DNA from: Rhodospirillaceae bacterium
GTDB taxonomy: Bacteria; Pseudomonadota; Alphaproteobacteria; GCA-2731375
Length of the DNA stretch: 64,000 bases
Reading direction: 5' to 3'
Assembly: GCA_018701215.1 (NCBI GenBank)
Contig: JABIWH010000056.1
Span: 1 to 64,000 of the forward strand
The notes beneath the pieces are model-generated. The model saw only the letters and a program-made list of their open reading frames with translations, was not told the DNA's origin and did not search any database. A program made the position numbers and the translations under genes. Of the stretch, positions 53,356 through 61,944 are shown piece after piece. Position 1 is the first letter of the stretch. Every line of letters starts with the position of its first letter.

Positions 53356-53734
53356 GTACTTATCCTCCCGCACGCGGCACGGATCTCAGGATAGGGCCAA
53401 TATGCCATTGGGACCAGTCTGAATGGGTCAATTTAGGACAAGCGTTTCCAATGATAAATTGATGCAAGAATAAATGCTTGATTTGGCGGGTTAGATTCGC
53501 GATTATTGCGTTAAGGCATAGGGAGCGCCAAAAAGAAAAATCTAGATGTAAAATTAAGTATTCGCCGAAAAAACGAAACATTTAGGCTAGAAAGCAAATA
53601 TTTCTTTTTAATATGATGCCAACATCGCATCATTACTTCGTTTTTTCTATGAGTACTATGTTGTAAGTTGAAAAGAACTATAACAAAGCAAACAGGGAAA
53701 GGATCCGTCCGTATTTTTAGGATGGAAGGGCAGC
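53356..53734. other. AT-rich intergenic region upstream of the peptide ABC operon
   Basis: About 380 bases without a supported gene, clearly richer in A and T than the neighbours. It carries promoter potential for both the deacylase and the ABC operon. One small hairpin (53613-53633) is visible. I see no tRNA, riboswitch or convincing small ORF. Confidence 0.6.
53613..53633. promoter_or_regulatory. 7-bp inverted repeat in the AT-rich gap
   Basis: ATGATGC and GCATCAT separated by seven bases. It could be a regulator site for the divergent genes. No family is recognised. Confidence 0.3.
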
Positions 53735-55339
53735 ATGAAACAGATTGATATGAAACAGGCAGAGTTAACGGATTTAGCGAAAAAGGGCCGGATCAGCCGG
53801 CGTGATTTCATGGCCAAGGCGACGGCCATGGGCGTTACCGCCGCCCTGGCGACCTCCGTTTGGAACAATTCAGCCCAGGCGGCCCCGAAACGCGGGGGCA
53901 CGATGCGCTTTGGTAGCGGCCATGGCAGCACCACGGATACTTTGGATCCGGGCACATTCGCCAACGGCGGCATCATCCATCAGGGCTATGGCATGCGCAA
54001 TCACCTTACCGAGGTGAATAATGATGGTACCCTGATACCTGAATTGTCGGAAGGCTGGGAAGCCTCGGACGATGCCTCTGAATGGGTTTTCAATCTGCGC
54101 AAGGGCGTGGAATTCCACAATGGTAAATCCTTGGAGCCCCAGGATGTCATCGATTCCATCAACCATCACCGAGGTAAGGATTCCAAATCCGCCGCCAAGC
54201 CGCTGCTGGCCGCCATCACGGAATTGAAGGCCGACGGCAAGGACAAGGTGGTCTTCAAACTTTCGGGCGGCAATGCCGATTTTCCCTTCACGGTCAGCGA
54301 TTATCACCTTGCGATCATGCCTTCCAAGGGCAATGGGAAGGTTGATTGGCAATCGGGTATCGGCACCGGCGCCTATGTTAAGCAAAAGTTCGAACCCGGC
54401 GTGCGCGCGACCTACAAGCGCAACCCGAATTACTTTAAATCCGGCCGCGGCAATTTTGACGAGGTTGAATTCCTGACCATTGGCGATGTGGTGGCCAGGA
54501 CCAACGCGCTGGCCACCGGCGAGATCGACGCCATGAACCGCTGCGATCTGAAAACGGTGCATTTGCTGAAGCGGAACAAGAAAGTCAAGGTCGAGGAAGT
54601 CACCGGCACCCTGCATTACACCATTCCCATGCACACGGACGTGGCGCCGTTTGACAACAACGACGTGCGCATGGCACTGAAATATTCCCTCGACCGTGAT
54701 GTGCTGCTGCAGGTCATCCTCAAGGGTCACGGCGTGGTGGGCAATGATCATCCTATCTCTACCGCCAACCGCTACCACAACAACAAATTGCCGCAGCGGA
54801 AGTACGATCTGGACAAGGCCAAGTTCCATCTGAAGAAAGCTGGCCTGACCTCGCTGTCCGTGGATCTGTCCGCCGCCGATGCCGCCTTCGTCGGTGCTGT
54901 CGATGCGGCCGTGCTGTACAAGGAACAAGCCGCCAAGGCCGGCATCAACATCAACGTGGTGCGCGAGCCCTCGGATGGCTATTGGTCCAACGTCTGGCTG
55001 AAAAAGCCCTGGTGCATGGTTTATTGGGGCGGCCGTCCGACCGAGGACATGATGTTCTCCAACTCCCTGGCCGAGGGTGCGGATTGGAACGAATCCCATT
55101 TCTCCCACAAGCGCTTCAACGAACTGTTGATCGGTGCGCGGGCGGAATTGGACGAAGCCAAACGCCGCGTCATGTACGAGGAAATGCAGGCCATCGTGAA
55201 CATGGAAGGCGGCACCGTGGTACCCTTGTTCGCCAACTATGTCTTTGCCATGTCCACCAAGGTCCACCATGACGCCAAGATGGCGGGCAACTGGGATATG
55301 GATGGCGACAAGGCCATGGAGCGTTGGTGGTTCGGATAG
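53735..55339 (+). CDS. peptide/nickel-type ABC transporter substrate-binding protein
   Basis: A 534-residue periplasmic binding protein of the family-5 (DppA/OppA) type. The twin-arginine-like signal SRRDFMAKATAMG near residues 23-36 and the following hydrophobic core point to Tat export, with a cleavage site near NSAQAAPK. The mature text has GGTMRFGSGHGSTTDTLDPGTF and LSEGWEASDDASEWVFNLRKGVEFHNG, which are standard for the family. It binds a peptide or peptide-like ligand and feeds the permeases encoded next. A GGAAGGG ribosome site precedes the start. Confidence 0.95.
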   Translation: MKQIDMKQAELTDLAKKGRISRRDFMAKATAMGVTAALATSVWNNSAQAAPKRGGTMRFGSGHGSTTDTLDPGTFANGGIIHQGYGMRNHLTEVNNDGTLIPELSEGWEASDDASEWVFNLRKGVEFHNGKSLEPQDVIDSINHHRGKDSKSAAKPLLAAITELKADGKDKVVFKLSGGNADFPFTVSDYHLAIMPSKGNGKVDWQSGIGTGAYVKQKFEPGVRATYKRNPNYFKSGRGNFDEVEFLTIGDVVARTNALATGEIDAMNRCDLKTVHLLKRNKKVKVEEVTGTLHYTIPMHTDVAPFDNNDVRMALKYSLDRDVLLQVILKGHGVVGNDHPISTANRYHNNKLPQRKYDLDKAKFHLKKAGLTSLSVDLSAADAAFVGAVDAAVLYKEQAAKAGININVVREPSDGYWSNVWLKKPWCMVYWGGRPTEDMMFSNSLAEGADWNESHFSHKRFNELLIGARAELDEAKRRVMYEEMQAIVNMEGGTVVPLFANYVFAMSTKVHHDAKMAGNWDMDGDKAMERWWFG

Positions 55340-55365
55340 TCTGAACAGACTAGGCTGATTGGCTG

Positions 55366-56322
55366 ATGTCGCAAATCGCTAAATTGGTAGCCCAGCGCCT
55401 GGCGCTGGGCTTCCTAACCCTTCTGATCGTTTCCCTGATTATTTTTCTCTGCGTCGAAATGCTGCCCGGCAATTTCTCCGAAGCCATTTTGGGCCAAGGC
55501 GCGACACCGGAAACCGTAGCCGCGTTCAATCGGGAACTCGGCCTCGATCTGCCGCCCCACGAACGTTATGTCACCTGGCTGTTCAATATGCTGCAGGGGG
55601 ATTTCGGACGCTCTCTTGCCAGCAAACGGGAACTTTCCGAGCTGCTGGGCTACCGGGTGGAGAACACCTTTTTCCTGGCCGGCATGTCAGCCGTAATCGC
55701 TATTCCCCTGGCAGTCAGCCTCGGCATTCTCGCCGCCCTCTATCGCGGCGGTTTTTATGACCGGGCGGTCAACGTGGTGACGCTGTCGTCTATTTCTTTC
55801 CCGGAATTTTTTGTCGCCTATATTCTAATCATCGTGCTGGCGCAGAATTTGGGTCTGTTCCCGGCCATCTCCAACATCAGTAGTGACCTGGGTTTTTGGG
55901 AAAAAGTCTACCGCTCCGCCCTGCCGGCCCTGACCCTGACGTTGGTCTGCGTCGCCCATATGATGCGCATGACCCGAGCCGCGATCATCAATCTGCTGGC
56001 CAGCCCCTATATTGAAATGGCCCGCCTGAAAGGATTGCGGCCCGGCCGCATTATCCTGAAACACGCGCTGCCCAATGCCCTGGCGCCGATCATCAATGTG
56101 GTGGTGCTGAACCTGGCCTATCTGGTGGTGGGCGTGGTTCTGGTCGAAGTGGTGTTTGTTTACCCAGGTCTGGGGCAATTATTCGTGGATTCCGTGCGCA
56201 GCAGGGATATTCCCGTGGTGCAGGCCTGCAGCCTGATTTTCGCCATGACCTATATTTTGTTGAACCTGCTCGCCGATGTGCTCTCGATCATGAGCAATCC
56301 GCGCCTGTTGCATCCTAGGTAA
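55366..56322 (+). CDS. ABC transporter permease (DppB-like)
   Basis: A 318-residue inner-membrane permease with six hydrophobic segments. It opens QIAKLVAQRLALGFLTLLIVSLIIFLCVEMLPGN, as DppB-like permeases do, and carries the EAA-loop region around IEMARLKGLRPGRIILKHALPNAL. It lies 26 bases after the binding protein gene. The next permease follows after ten bases. Together they form the membrane channel of the importer. Confidence 0.94.
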   Translation: MSQIAKLVAQRLALGFLTLLIVSLIIFLCVEMLPGNFSEAILGQGATPETVAAFNRELGLDLPPHERYVTWLFNMLQGDFGRSLASKRELSELLGYRVENTFFLAGMSAVIAIPLAVSLGILAALYRGGFYDRAVNVVTLSSISFPEFFVAYILIIVLAQNLGLFPAISNISSDLGFWEKVYRSALPALTLTLVCVAHMMRMTRAAIINLLASPYIEMARLKGLRPGRIILKHALPNALAPIINVVVLNLAYLVVGVVLVEVVFVYPGLGQLFVDSVRSRDIPVVQACSLIFAMTYILLNLLADVLSIMSNPRLLHPR

Positions 56323-56331
56323 GGACCGGGC

Positions 56332-57501
56332 ATGAGCATCCCATTGACCAGCAATACCTTCGGCGGCAAGGCCTCGCCCTGGGTTAGCCGCATCGCCATG
56401 GCGGCGGTGCACTTTTTTATCCTGGTGTTGTTTCTGCAAAACGTCGCGGTGGATACCTGGGGCTCTGTCATCGGCCTGTTGTTCGCGCATCTCTACAGCG
56501 TCGTCGCCCTGACCTATTGGAACCGGATCGACCGTTCGGCGGCCGGCGATACGGTGATCGTCACCGTCACCCTGGAATTCGTCCTGATCTCCGTGATCTT
56601 CTGGGAGCGGGCCAGCGCCTGGCCATGGTCGACCTTGTTTGGCCTCGGCCTGGTGCAAATCTGTGCTTTTGCCGCCGTGCGTTATTGGAAGGATCTGCGC
56701 CAAGCGCCCGGTTCGGCCTGGTTTGGCCTGATCGTTATTCTGATCTACGTCATGGTCGCGGCCACGGCGCCGATCATTGCGCCGTTCGGCGAGACCGAGA
56801 TTGTCGGTTCGGAATACGATGTCTGGAGCAACAAACATCTGCTGGGTACGGACAATTTGGGCCGGGACATGTTCACCCGGCTGATTTATGGCGGCCGCAA
56901 CACGGTTGGCATTGCCTTCATGACCACGCTGTTGGCCTTTATTATAGGTGGCCTGGCCGGCATCCTGGCCGCCGCCATGCGTGGTTGGGTCGATCAGGTG
57001 CTGGGCCGGGTGGTTGATATTTTGATGGCCATTCCTTCGTTTATTTTTGCCCTGTTGATCCTGACCATCGTCGGCACCTCCATCCCCTCCCTGATTATGG
57101 TGATCGCCGTGCTTGATGCGACCCGGGTTTTTCGTTTGGCCCGGGCTGTCTCCATGAATGTGGTCGTGCTGGAGTATGTCGAGGCGGCCAGCCTGCGTGG
57201 CGAGGGCCTGTGGTGGCTGATCAGAAGCGAGATCCTGCCGAATATTCTGCCGCCCCTGGTGGCCGAGTTTGGCTTGCGGTTTTGCTTTGTGTTCCTGTTT
57301 CTCAGCGGCCTCAGTTTCTTGGGCCTGGGCATCCAGCCACCCACGGCGGATTGGGGCTCCATGGTGCGCGACAACGCCACCCTGATCACCTATGGCGATA
57401 TTACGCCGTTGCTGCCAGCCGGCGCCATCGCCCTGTTGACCATTGGGGTTAATTTCGTGGTCGATTGGTTCCTGCAAAAAGCCAGCGGATTGAAGGATTA
57501 G
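56332..57501 (+). CDS. ABC transporter permease (DppC-like) with an N-terminal membrane extension
   Basis: A 389-residue permease. The standard DppC-like part starts near residue 125 (SAWFGLIVILIYVMVAATAPIIAPF) and has the conserved LLGTDNLGRDMFTRLIYGGR and the EAA-loop VEAASLRGEGLWWLIRSEILPN. Before it lies an extra region of about 120 residues with three or four hydrophobic stretches (for instance IAMAAVHFFILVLFLQ and LEFVLISVIFW) that ordinary DppC proteins lack. The extension is in frame from the only good start, so it is part of the protein. Its function is unknown. Confidence 0.92.
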   Translation: MSIPLTSNTFGGKASPWVSRIAMAAVHFFILVLFLQNVAVDTWGSVIGLLFAHLYSVVALTYWNRIDRSAAGDTVIVTVTLEFVLISVIFWERASAWPWSTLFGLGLVQICAFAAVRYWKDLRQAPGSAWFGLIVILIYVMVAATAPIIAPFGETEIVGSEYDVWSNKHLLGTDNLGRDMFTRLIYGGRNTVGIAFMTTLLAFIIGGLAGILAAAMRGWVDQVLGRVVDILMAIPSFIFALLILTIVGTSIPSLIMVIAVLDATRVFRLARAVSMNVVVLEYVEAASLRGEGLWWLIRSEILPNILPPLVAEFGLRFCFVFLFLSGLSFLGLGIQPPTADWGSMVRDNATLITYGDITPLLPAGAIALLTIGVNFVVDWFLQKASGLKD

Positions 57502-57506
57502 ATGCG

Positions 57507-59144
57507 GTGAATGACGCGGCGGGTAAAGGCGACGTTCTGTTGCACATGCACGGCCTTCGGATCGAGGGCCGTAGCGATGAAATCTGGCACGAAATCGTGC
57601 ATGGCATTGATGTCACCTTGCGCCGTGGCGAGGTGTTGGGGCTGATCGGCGAATCCGGTGCCGGAAAAAGCACCATTGGTCTGGCCGCCATGGGTTTCGC
57701 CCGGGACGGGTGCCGCATCTCGGGCGGTTCGATCATGTTCGACGACGTCGATCTGGCCAAGGCATCCGATGACAGCCTGCGGCAGCTGCGCGGCTCGCGC
57801 ATCGCCTATGTGGCGCAAAGCGCGGCCGCCGCCTTTAACCCGGCGCACAAGCTGATCGATCAATATTGCGAGGCGCCGGTACAGCACGGCATCATGCCCC
57901 GGGCCGAGGCCGAGAGCGACGCCATTGATCTGTATGGCCGTCTGCAACTGCCCGAGCCCGAGAGTATCGGCTTTCGCTATCCGCATCAGGTCTCGGGTGG
58001 GCAATTACAGCGCGCCATGACAGCCATGGCCATGGCCTGCCGGCCCGATCTGATTATCTTCGACGAGCCAACAACGGCCTTGGATGTCACCACCCAGATC
58101 GAGGTGCTGTCGGCAATCCGGGATATCGTCCGCCAGTTCAATACAGCCGCGATTTATATCACCCACGATTTGGCCGTGGTCAGCCAAATGGCCGACCGCA
58201 TCATGGTCCTGCGCCACGGCAACCTGATTGAAGAGGGTGATACCAGGGGCATGATTGAGGATCCGCAAAAGGAATATACCCGCGATTTGTTGGCCGTGCG
58301 CACCTTCCGCAAGGAAACCGTGGACGAGCCGAACGGCGAGACGCCCCTGCTGCGGATGCAGAATGTCTCCGCCTCTTATGGCAAGTCGCCGGTGCTCTTC
58401 GACGTGTCCATGGATATTCACCGCAAGCGCACGGTCGCGGTGGTTGGTGAGTCGGGTAGTGGCAAAAGTACCGCGGCCCGCGTCATCACCGGCCTGTTGC
58501 CGCCCAGTGAGGGTCAGGTTTTCTATGATGGCCAGCCCCTGGCGCCGAACCACCGCAAACGCAGCAAGGATGAAAAACGGCGTTTGCAGATGATCTATCA
58601 AATGCCCGATACGGCGATCAACCCAAGGCAACGGGTGCGCTCCATCATTGGCCGGCCATTAGAATTCTATCTCGGCATGCGGGGTGCCGACCGGGATGCC
58701 CGGGTCCGCCAGTTGTTGGAAATGATCGAACTGGACCCTGATGAATTCATCGACCGTTATCCGGGCGAGCTCTCTGGCGGGCAGAAGCAACGTATTTGTA
58801 TTGCCCGCGCCCTGGCGGCGGAGCCTGAGCTGATAATCTGTGACGAAGTGACCTCGGCCCTGGATCAGCTGGTGGCGGAGGAAATTCTGAAACTGCTGCA
58901 GCGCCTGCAGGACGAATTGGGTCTGGCCTATATGTTCATTACCCACGATCTGGCCACGGTGCGGGCTGTGGCCGACGAGATTGTCGTAATGTTACAGGGT
59001 GAGGTGGTTGAGCAAGGCCTAAAGGCCGATGTTCTTAGCCCGCCGCATCACGAGTATACCGAATTGCTGCTGTCCTCGGTCCCCGAGATGGACCCCGACT
59101 GGCTGGACAATCTGCTTGGCGAGAGGTTGGAGCAAAGCGCCTAA
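57507..59144 (+). CDS. fused double ABC ATPase (DppD-DppF type)
   Basis: A 545-residue ATPase protein with two complete domains. The first has Walker A GESGAGKST (48-56), signature VSGGQLQRA (162-170) and Walker B LIIFDEPTT; the second has GESGSGKST (314-322), signature LSGGQKQR (422-429) and LIICDEVTS. In many transporters these are two genes; here they are one polypeptide. I use the GTG at 57507, since the frame upstream lies inside the permease gene, with AAGGA before it. It powers the peptide importer encoded just before. Confidence 0.95.
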   Translation: MNDAAGKGDVLLHMHGLRIEGRSDEIWHEIVHGIDVTLRRGEVLGLIGESGAGKSTIGLAAMGFARDGCRISGGSIMFDDVDLAKASDDSLRQLRGSRIAYVAQSAAAAFNPAHKLIDQYCEAPVQHGIMPRAEAESDAIDLYGRLQLPEPESIGFRYPHQVSGGQLQRAMTAMAMACRPDLIIFDEPTTALDVTTQIEVLSAIRDIVRQFNTAAIYITHDLAVVSQMADRIMVLRHGNLIEEGDTRGMIEDPQKEYTRDLLAVRTFRKETVDEPNGETPLLRMQNVSASYGKSPVLFDVSMDIHRKRTVAVVGESGSGKSTAARVITGLLPPSEGQVFYDGQPLAPNHRKRSKDEKRRLQMIYQMPDTAINPRQRVRSIIGRPLEFYLGMRGADRDARVRQLLEMIELDPDEFIDRYPGELSGGQKQRICIARALAAEPELIICDEVTSALDQLVAEEILKLLQRLQDELGLAYMFITHDLATVRAVADEIVVMLQGEVVEQGLKADVLSPPHHEYTELLLSSVPEMDPDWLDNLLGERLEQSA

Positions 59145-59166
59145 ACGCCTTGCGAATTAGGCCATT

Positions 59167-59676
59167 CTACTGGCAATGCAGCACGGCCAGGATCATGTTG
59201 ACGTGGCTGCCGTCATCGGACAAAGGCAGCAAAAGATGCTCCATCTGGACCGGGAGGCCCGGTCCCAGCGTGAAATCGATGCGTGCGAACTGCGGCTCGC
59301 CGCAATCCAAAACCCGGCGGTACAGGGCGGCCACCGCATCCGCCTGTGCGCCATAATCAACTTCCGACAGCCTTAATCCAGTCAACTCGGTGCCAAATTG
59401 GCCCGTTACTTCGGTGCCAACCAAGCGAAAGCGAAATTGCGGGGCCTGAACCAGAGCCGAAGCCGTGGCATTGCCTGCATGGCTATTGGGCCCGGTTTTC
59501 GCCGTTGGATTAGCGACCTCGGCTAACATCAGCTTTGGCAATAGGCGTGGAATATCCGCGGGATTCAGATCCTTGCGCGCGGGCATGCGCCGCTGACCGC
59601 ACAAACGCCGCCAATAATCGAGCGTTTGCCGCAATGCATCGTCGACATCGACGTCGAATACCTTGGCCGTCACCAT
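59167..59676 (-). CDS. PAS-domain protein (PAS_5 type)
   Basis: A 169-residue protein with the layout of small alphaproteobacterial PAS_5 proteins: LRQTLDYWRRLCGQRRMPARKDLNPADIPRLLP leads into a PAS fold with FRFRLVGTEVTGQFGTELTG. No catalytic output domain follows. GGAGG five bases before the ATG at 59674-59676 decides the start. It ends 22 bases from the convergent ABC ATPase gene. Its signal and partner are unknown. Confidence 0.88.
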   Translation of the reverse strand: MVTAKVFDVDVDDALRQTLDYWRRLCGQRRMPARKDLNPADIPRLLPKLMLAEVANPTAKTGPNSHAGNATASALVQAPQFRFRLVGTEVTGQFGTELTGLRLSEVDYGAQADAVAALYRRVLDCGEPQFARIDFTLGPGLPVQMEHLLLPLSDDGSHVNMILAVLHCQ

Positions 59677-59772
59677 AAACGCCTCCAAAAAATCTCCGGC
59701 CCTTGGGCGGAGGCAGGGGAGCGCTCGGTTTATGGTGATTTAAACACTAATAATGTGACGGGCATCACAGGT

Positions 59773-59807
59773 GGGACTTGATCCGATGATTAATCGGATC
59801 AAGTCCC
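59773..59807. promoter_or_regulatory. perfect 15-bp inverted repeat between the PAS and cyclase genes
   Basis: GGGACTTGATCCGAT is followed after five bases by ATCGGATCAAGTCCC. It lies just after the cyclase gene stop and about 100 bases upstream of the PAS gene start. No T run follows, so it could be a regulator binding site or an mRNA 3' stem. Confidence 0.5.
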
Positions 59808-59837
59808 CGTGTGGTGAGTATTGTGCGCCTGCGAAAA

Positions 59838-60887
59838 TTAATACAGCGCGATCGGGTTGCCCGGTGAGCCCGTGCCGCCCTTGATCTTCAATGGCGACCA
59901 GACGAACAGGAACTCATAGGCCTTATCCGCGACCAGTTGCGAAAGATCGAGATTCTCCAGGTTCCAGATGCCACGGCGCGGCATCATCTGAACATGGCAT
60001 TCGAAAGGATTGGTCCCTTCCGCGCCCACGGCTTCCGTGGCCCAGGTATCGCCACCCCACAGAATGATCTTCTGTTCGGCTAGAAAATTGCAGGCGGTAA
60101 TATCGAAACCAGGTTCGCCCGCATTGAACGCGGCGATGCGTTTCTGCTTCTCCGCCGCATCAAAGGTATCCCACTTGGAGGGATGCCAGATATCGCCATG
60201 ACCGGTGTAGAGAAAGACGCAATCGCCCTCGCCGATGGGGTCAATGCCCTGCCGCTTCACCATTGCCTTGACGTCATCGGCGGTGACATTGCCGGGATCG
60301 GATGGGCCGACCTTTTTCGGGATCGGCAGCTGGCCGCCGCGCAGGGCGACGGCGTCAAGCAGTACGCCACGGCAAACAAAGCCTTTCTTGGCGACATGTT
60401 CAACACCAAGCGATCCCATACCGTAAGTCTGCACGTCGGCGTCTTCCAGGAAACGGCCGTTGTAAAAGAACTGACCCTTGGAGGTGATCACCCCGATGTG
60501 GCCGGGGCCATCGAACTGAGTCCCGATCTGGCCGATTTCCGTCGATAGATACTCGTCATTGTAGACCAGTTCGTGCTTGCCGAACGGGCCGCCGGTGGGT
60601 AGGCCGGGTATCGTCATGCGCCAGCCGCGCGAGCCAAAGGCCGGTGCATCCTGTTGATAGACCTTGCCCAGGGTGGCGACCTTGCCGCGCTTGACCAGCT
60701 TGGCGGCCTTCAGAACCATCGCCGCCGTGGTCCGATTGACCGAGCCGGCCTTGTCATCCTTGCCCCATTCGCTGGGAGCCCATTTTTCCGAGAACGGCTT
60801 GTCATTCACCGCCCCGGCCGGCCCCGAAAAACCGAGACCAATACTCAATGCCAGTGTTGCTACGCCTACTAAGGATATTTTTGACAT
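59838..60887 (-). CDS. exported cyclase-family (kynurenine formamidase-like) metal hydrolase
   Basis: A 349-residue protein with a signal peptide of about 26 residues (SLVGVATLALSIGLGFSGPAGA). The metal site is in IGTQFDGPGHIGV: the family's usual H-x-G-T-H-x-D-x-x-x-H is changed so that Gln stands for the second His, as in several bacterial cyclase-family proteins. GDCVFLYTGHGD and WGGDTWATE hold further conserved residues. It hydrolyses an amide or lactone, probably in the periplasm. GGGGAGG before the ATG supports the start. No neighbour points to the substrate. Confidence 0.88.
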   Translation of the reverse strand: MSKISLVGVATLALSIGLGFSGPAGAVNDKPFSEKWAPSEWGKDDKAGSVNRTTAAMVLKAAKLVKRGKVATLGKVYQQDAPAFGSRGWRMTIPGLPTGGPFGKHELVYNDEYLSTEIGQIGTQFDGPGHIGVITSKGQFFYNGRFLEDADVQTYGMGSLGVEHVAKKGFVCRGVLLDAVALRGGQLPIPKKVGPSDPGNVTADDVKAMVKRQGIDPIGEGDCVFLYTGHGDIWHPSKWDTFDAAEKQKRIAAFNAGEPGFDITACNFLAEQKIILWGGDTWATEAVGAEGTNPFECHVQMMPRRGIWNLENLDLSQLVADKAYEFLFVWSPLKIKGGTGSPGNPIALY

Positions 60888-61120
60888 GAGAAATCCTCCC
60901 CTTACGTCATTATTAATGCGAGGTATTAGGCACCTGCGATAATGTTCGAGTCAACACTAGCGAAACGGCTGTTGTTTCGGATTGGGAATGATGCCGGATG
61001 GCCGTACTCCCTGTTCAAACCGGTTGCCTATGCCTTGGATTTTGGTGATTTGCCCCATGGGTAGGTTGGTGTAGGATAGGCCAAGCAATCGAGAATGTGG
61101 CGGTTTTAGTGGGGCGAACG

Positions 61121-61930
61121 ATGTCTGGGGCAGGTTTATTGGCGGGCCGGCGCGGTTTGATAATGGGTGTGGCGAATAACCGATCCATTGCCTGGGGCGT
61201 GGCCAAGGCGGCCGCCGAACAAGGGGCGGAGCTGGCCTTTACCTTTCAGGGCGAGGCCTTGGAAAAACGAGTGCGGCCGTTGGCGGGCTCCGTCGGTTCG
61301 GAGTTGGTTATGCCCTGCGATGTAACCGATGATGCCAGCATGGACGCGGTGTTCACACAAATCGACGAAAAATGGGGCGGCCTGGATTTTATGGTTCATG
61401 CCATAGCTTACGCGGATAAGGACGAGTTGGATGGCCGTTACGTGGATACCACGGCAGGCAATTTCGCCCGCTCGGTCGATATCTCCTGCTACTCCTTTAC
61501 CACTCTGTGTCAGCGGGCAGAAAAGCTAATGCCGAATGGCGGTTCCATCGTGACCTTGACCTATTATGGCGCCGAGCGGGTTATGCCGCACTATAACGTC
61601 ATGGGCGTGGCCAAGGCGGCGCTGGAGGCCAGCGTGCGTTATCTGGCCGCCGATCTGGGGCCCGGCAAAATTCGCGTCAATGCTATTTCCGCCGGCCCGA
61701 TCAAGACCCTGGCCGCTTCGGGCATCGGTGATTTCCGCTATATCCTGAAATGGAACGAATATAATTCACCCATGCGCCGTAATGTCGGCATTGACGAGGT
61801 CGGCGGCGCCGCCATGTACTTGTTGAGCGACCTGGGCAGCGCCGTCACGGGCGAAACCCATCATGTGGATTGCGGCTACAACGTGGTTGGTATGAAGGCC
61901 GTGGACGCGCCGGATATCAGCACCGTCTAG
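61121..61930 (+). CDS. fabI: enoyl-[acyl-carrier-protein] reductase
   Basis: A 269-residue NADH-dependent enzyme that finishes each fatty-acid elongation cycle. The nucleotide site is RGLIMGVANNRSIAWGVAKA, and the catalytic Tyr-x6-Lys is Y158 and K165 in PHYNVMGVAKAALEA, with Y148 nearby. The C-terminal segment SDLGSAVTGETHHVDCGYNV is the usual family end. I start at the ATG at 61121; an in-frame alternative 24 bases upstream lacks a ribosome site. The chorismate synthase gene starts 14 bases after its stop, a pairing common in alphaproteobacteria. Confidence 0.97.
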   Translation: MSGAGLLAGRRGLIMGVANNRSIAWGVAKAAAEQGAELAFTFQGEALEKRVRPLAGSVGSELVMPCDVTDDASMDAVFTQIDEKWGGLDFMVHAIAYADKDELDGRYVDTTAGNFARSVDISCYSFTTLCQRAEKLMPNGGSIVTLTYYGAERVMPHYNVMGVAKAALEASVRYLAADLGPGKIRVNAISAGPIKTLAASGIGDFRYILKWNEYNSPMRRNVGIDEVGGAAMYLLSDLGSAVTGETHHVDCGYNVVGMKAVDAPDISTV

Positions 61931-61944
61931 TCCGTAAAGAGACC

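Noticed and set aside
53356..53734. Small RNA or tRNA gene in the AT-rich gap
   Set aside because: No cloverleaf, T-loop consensus or terminator was visible.
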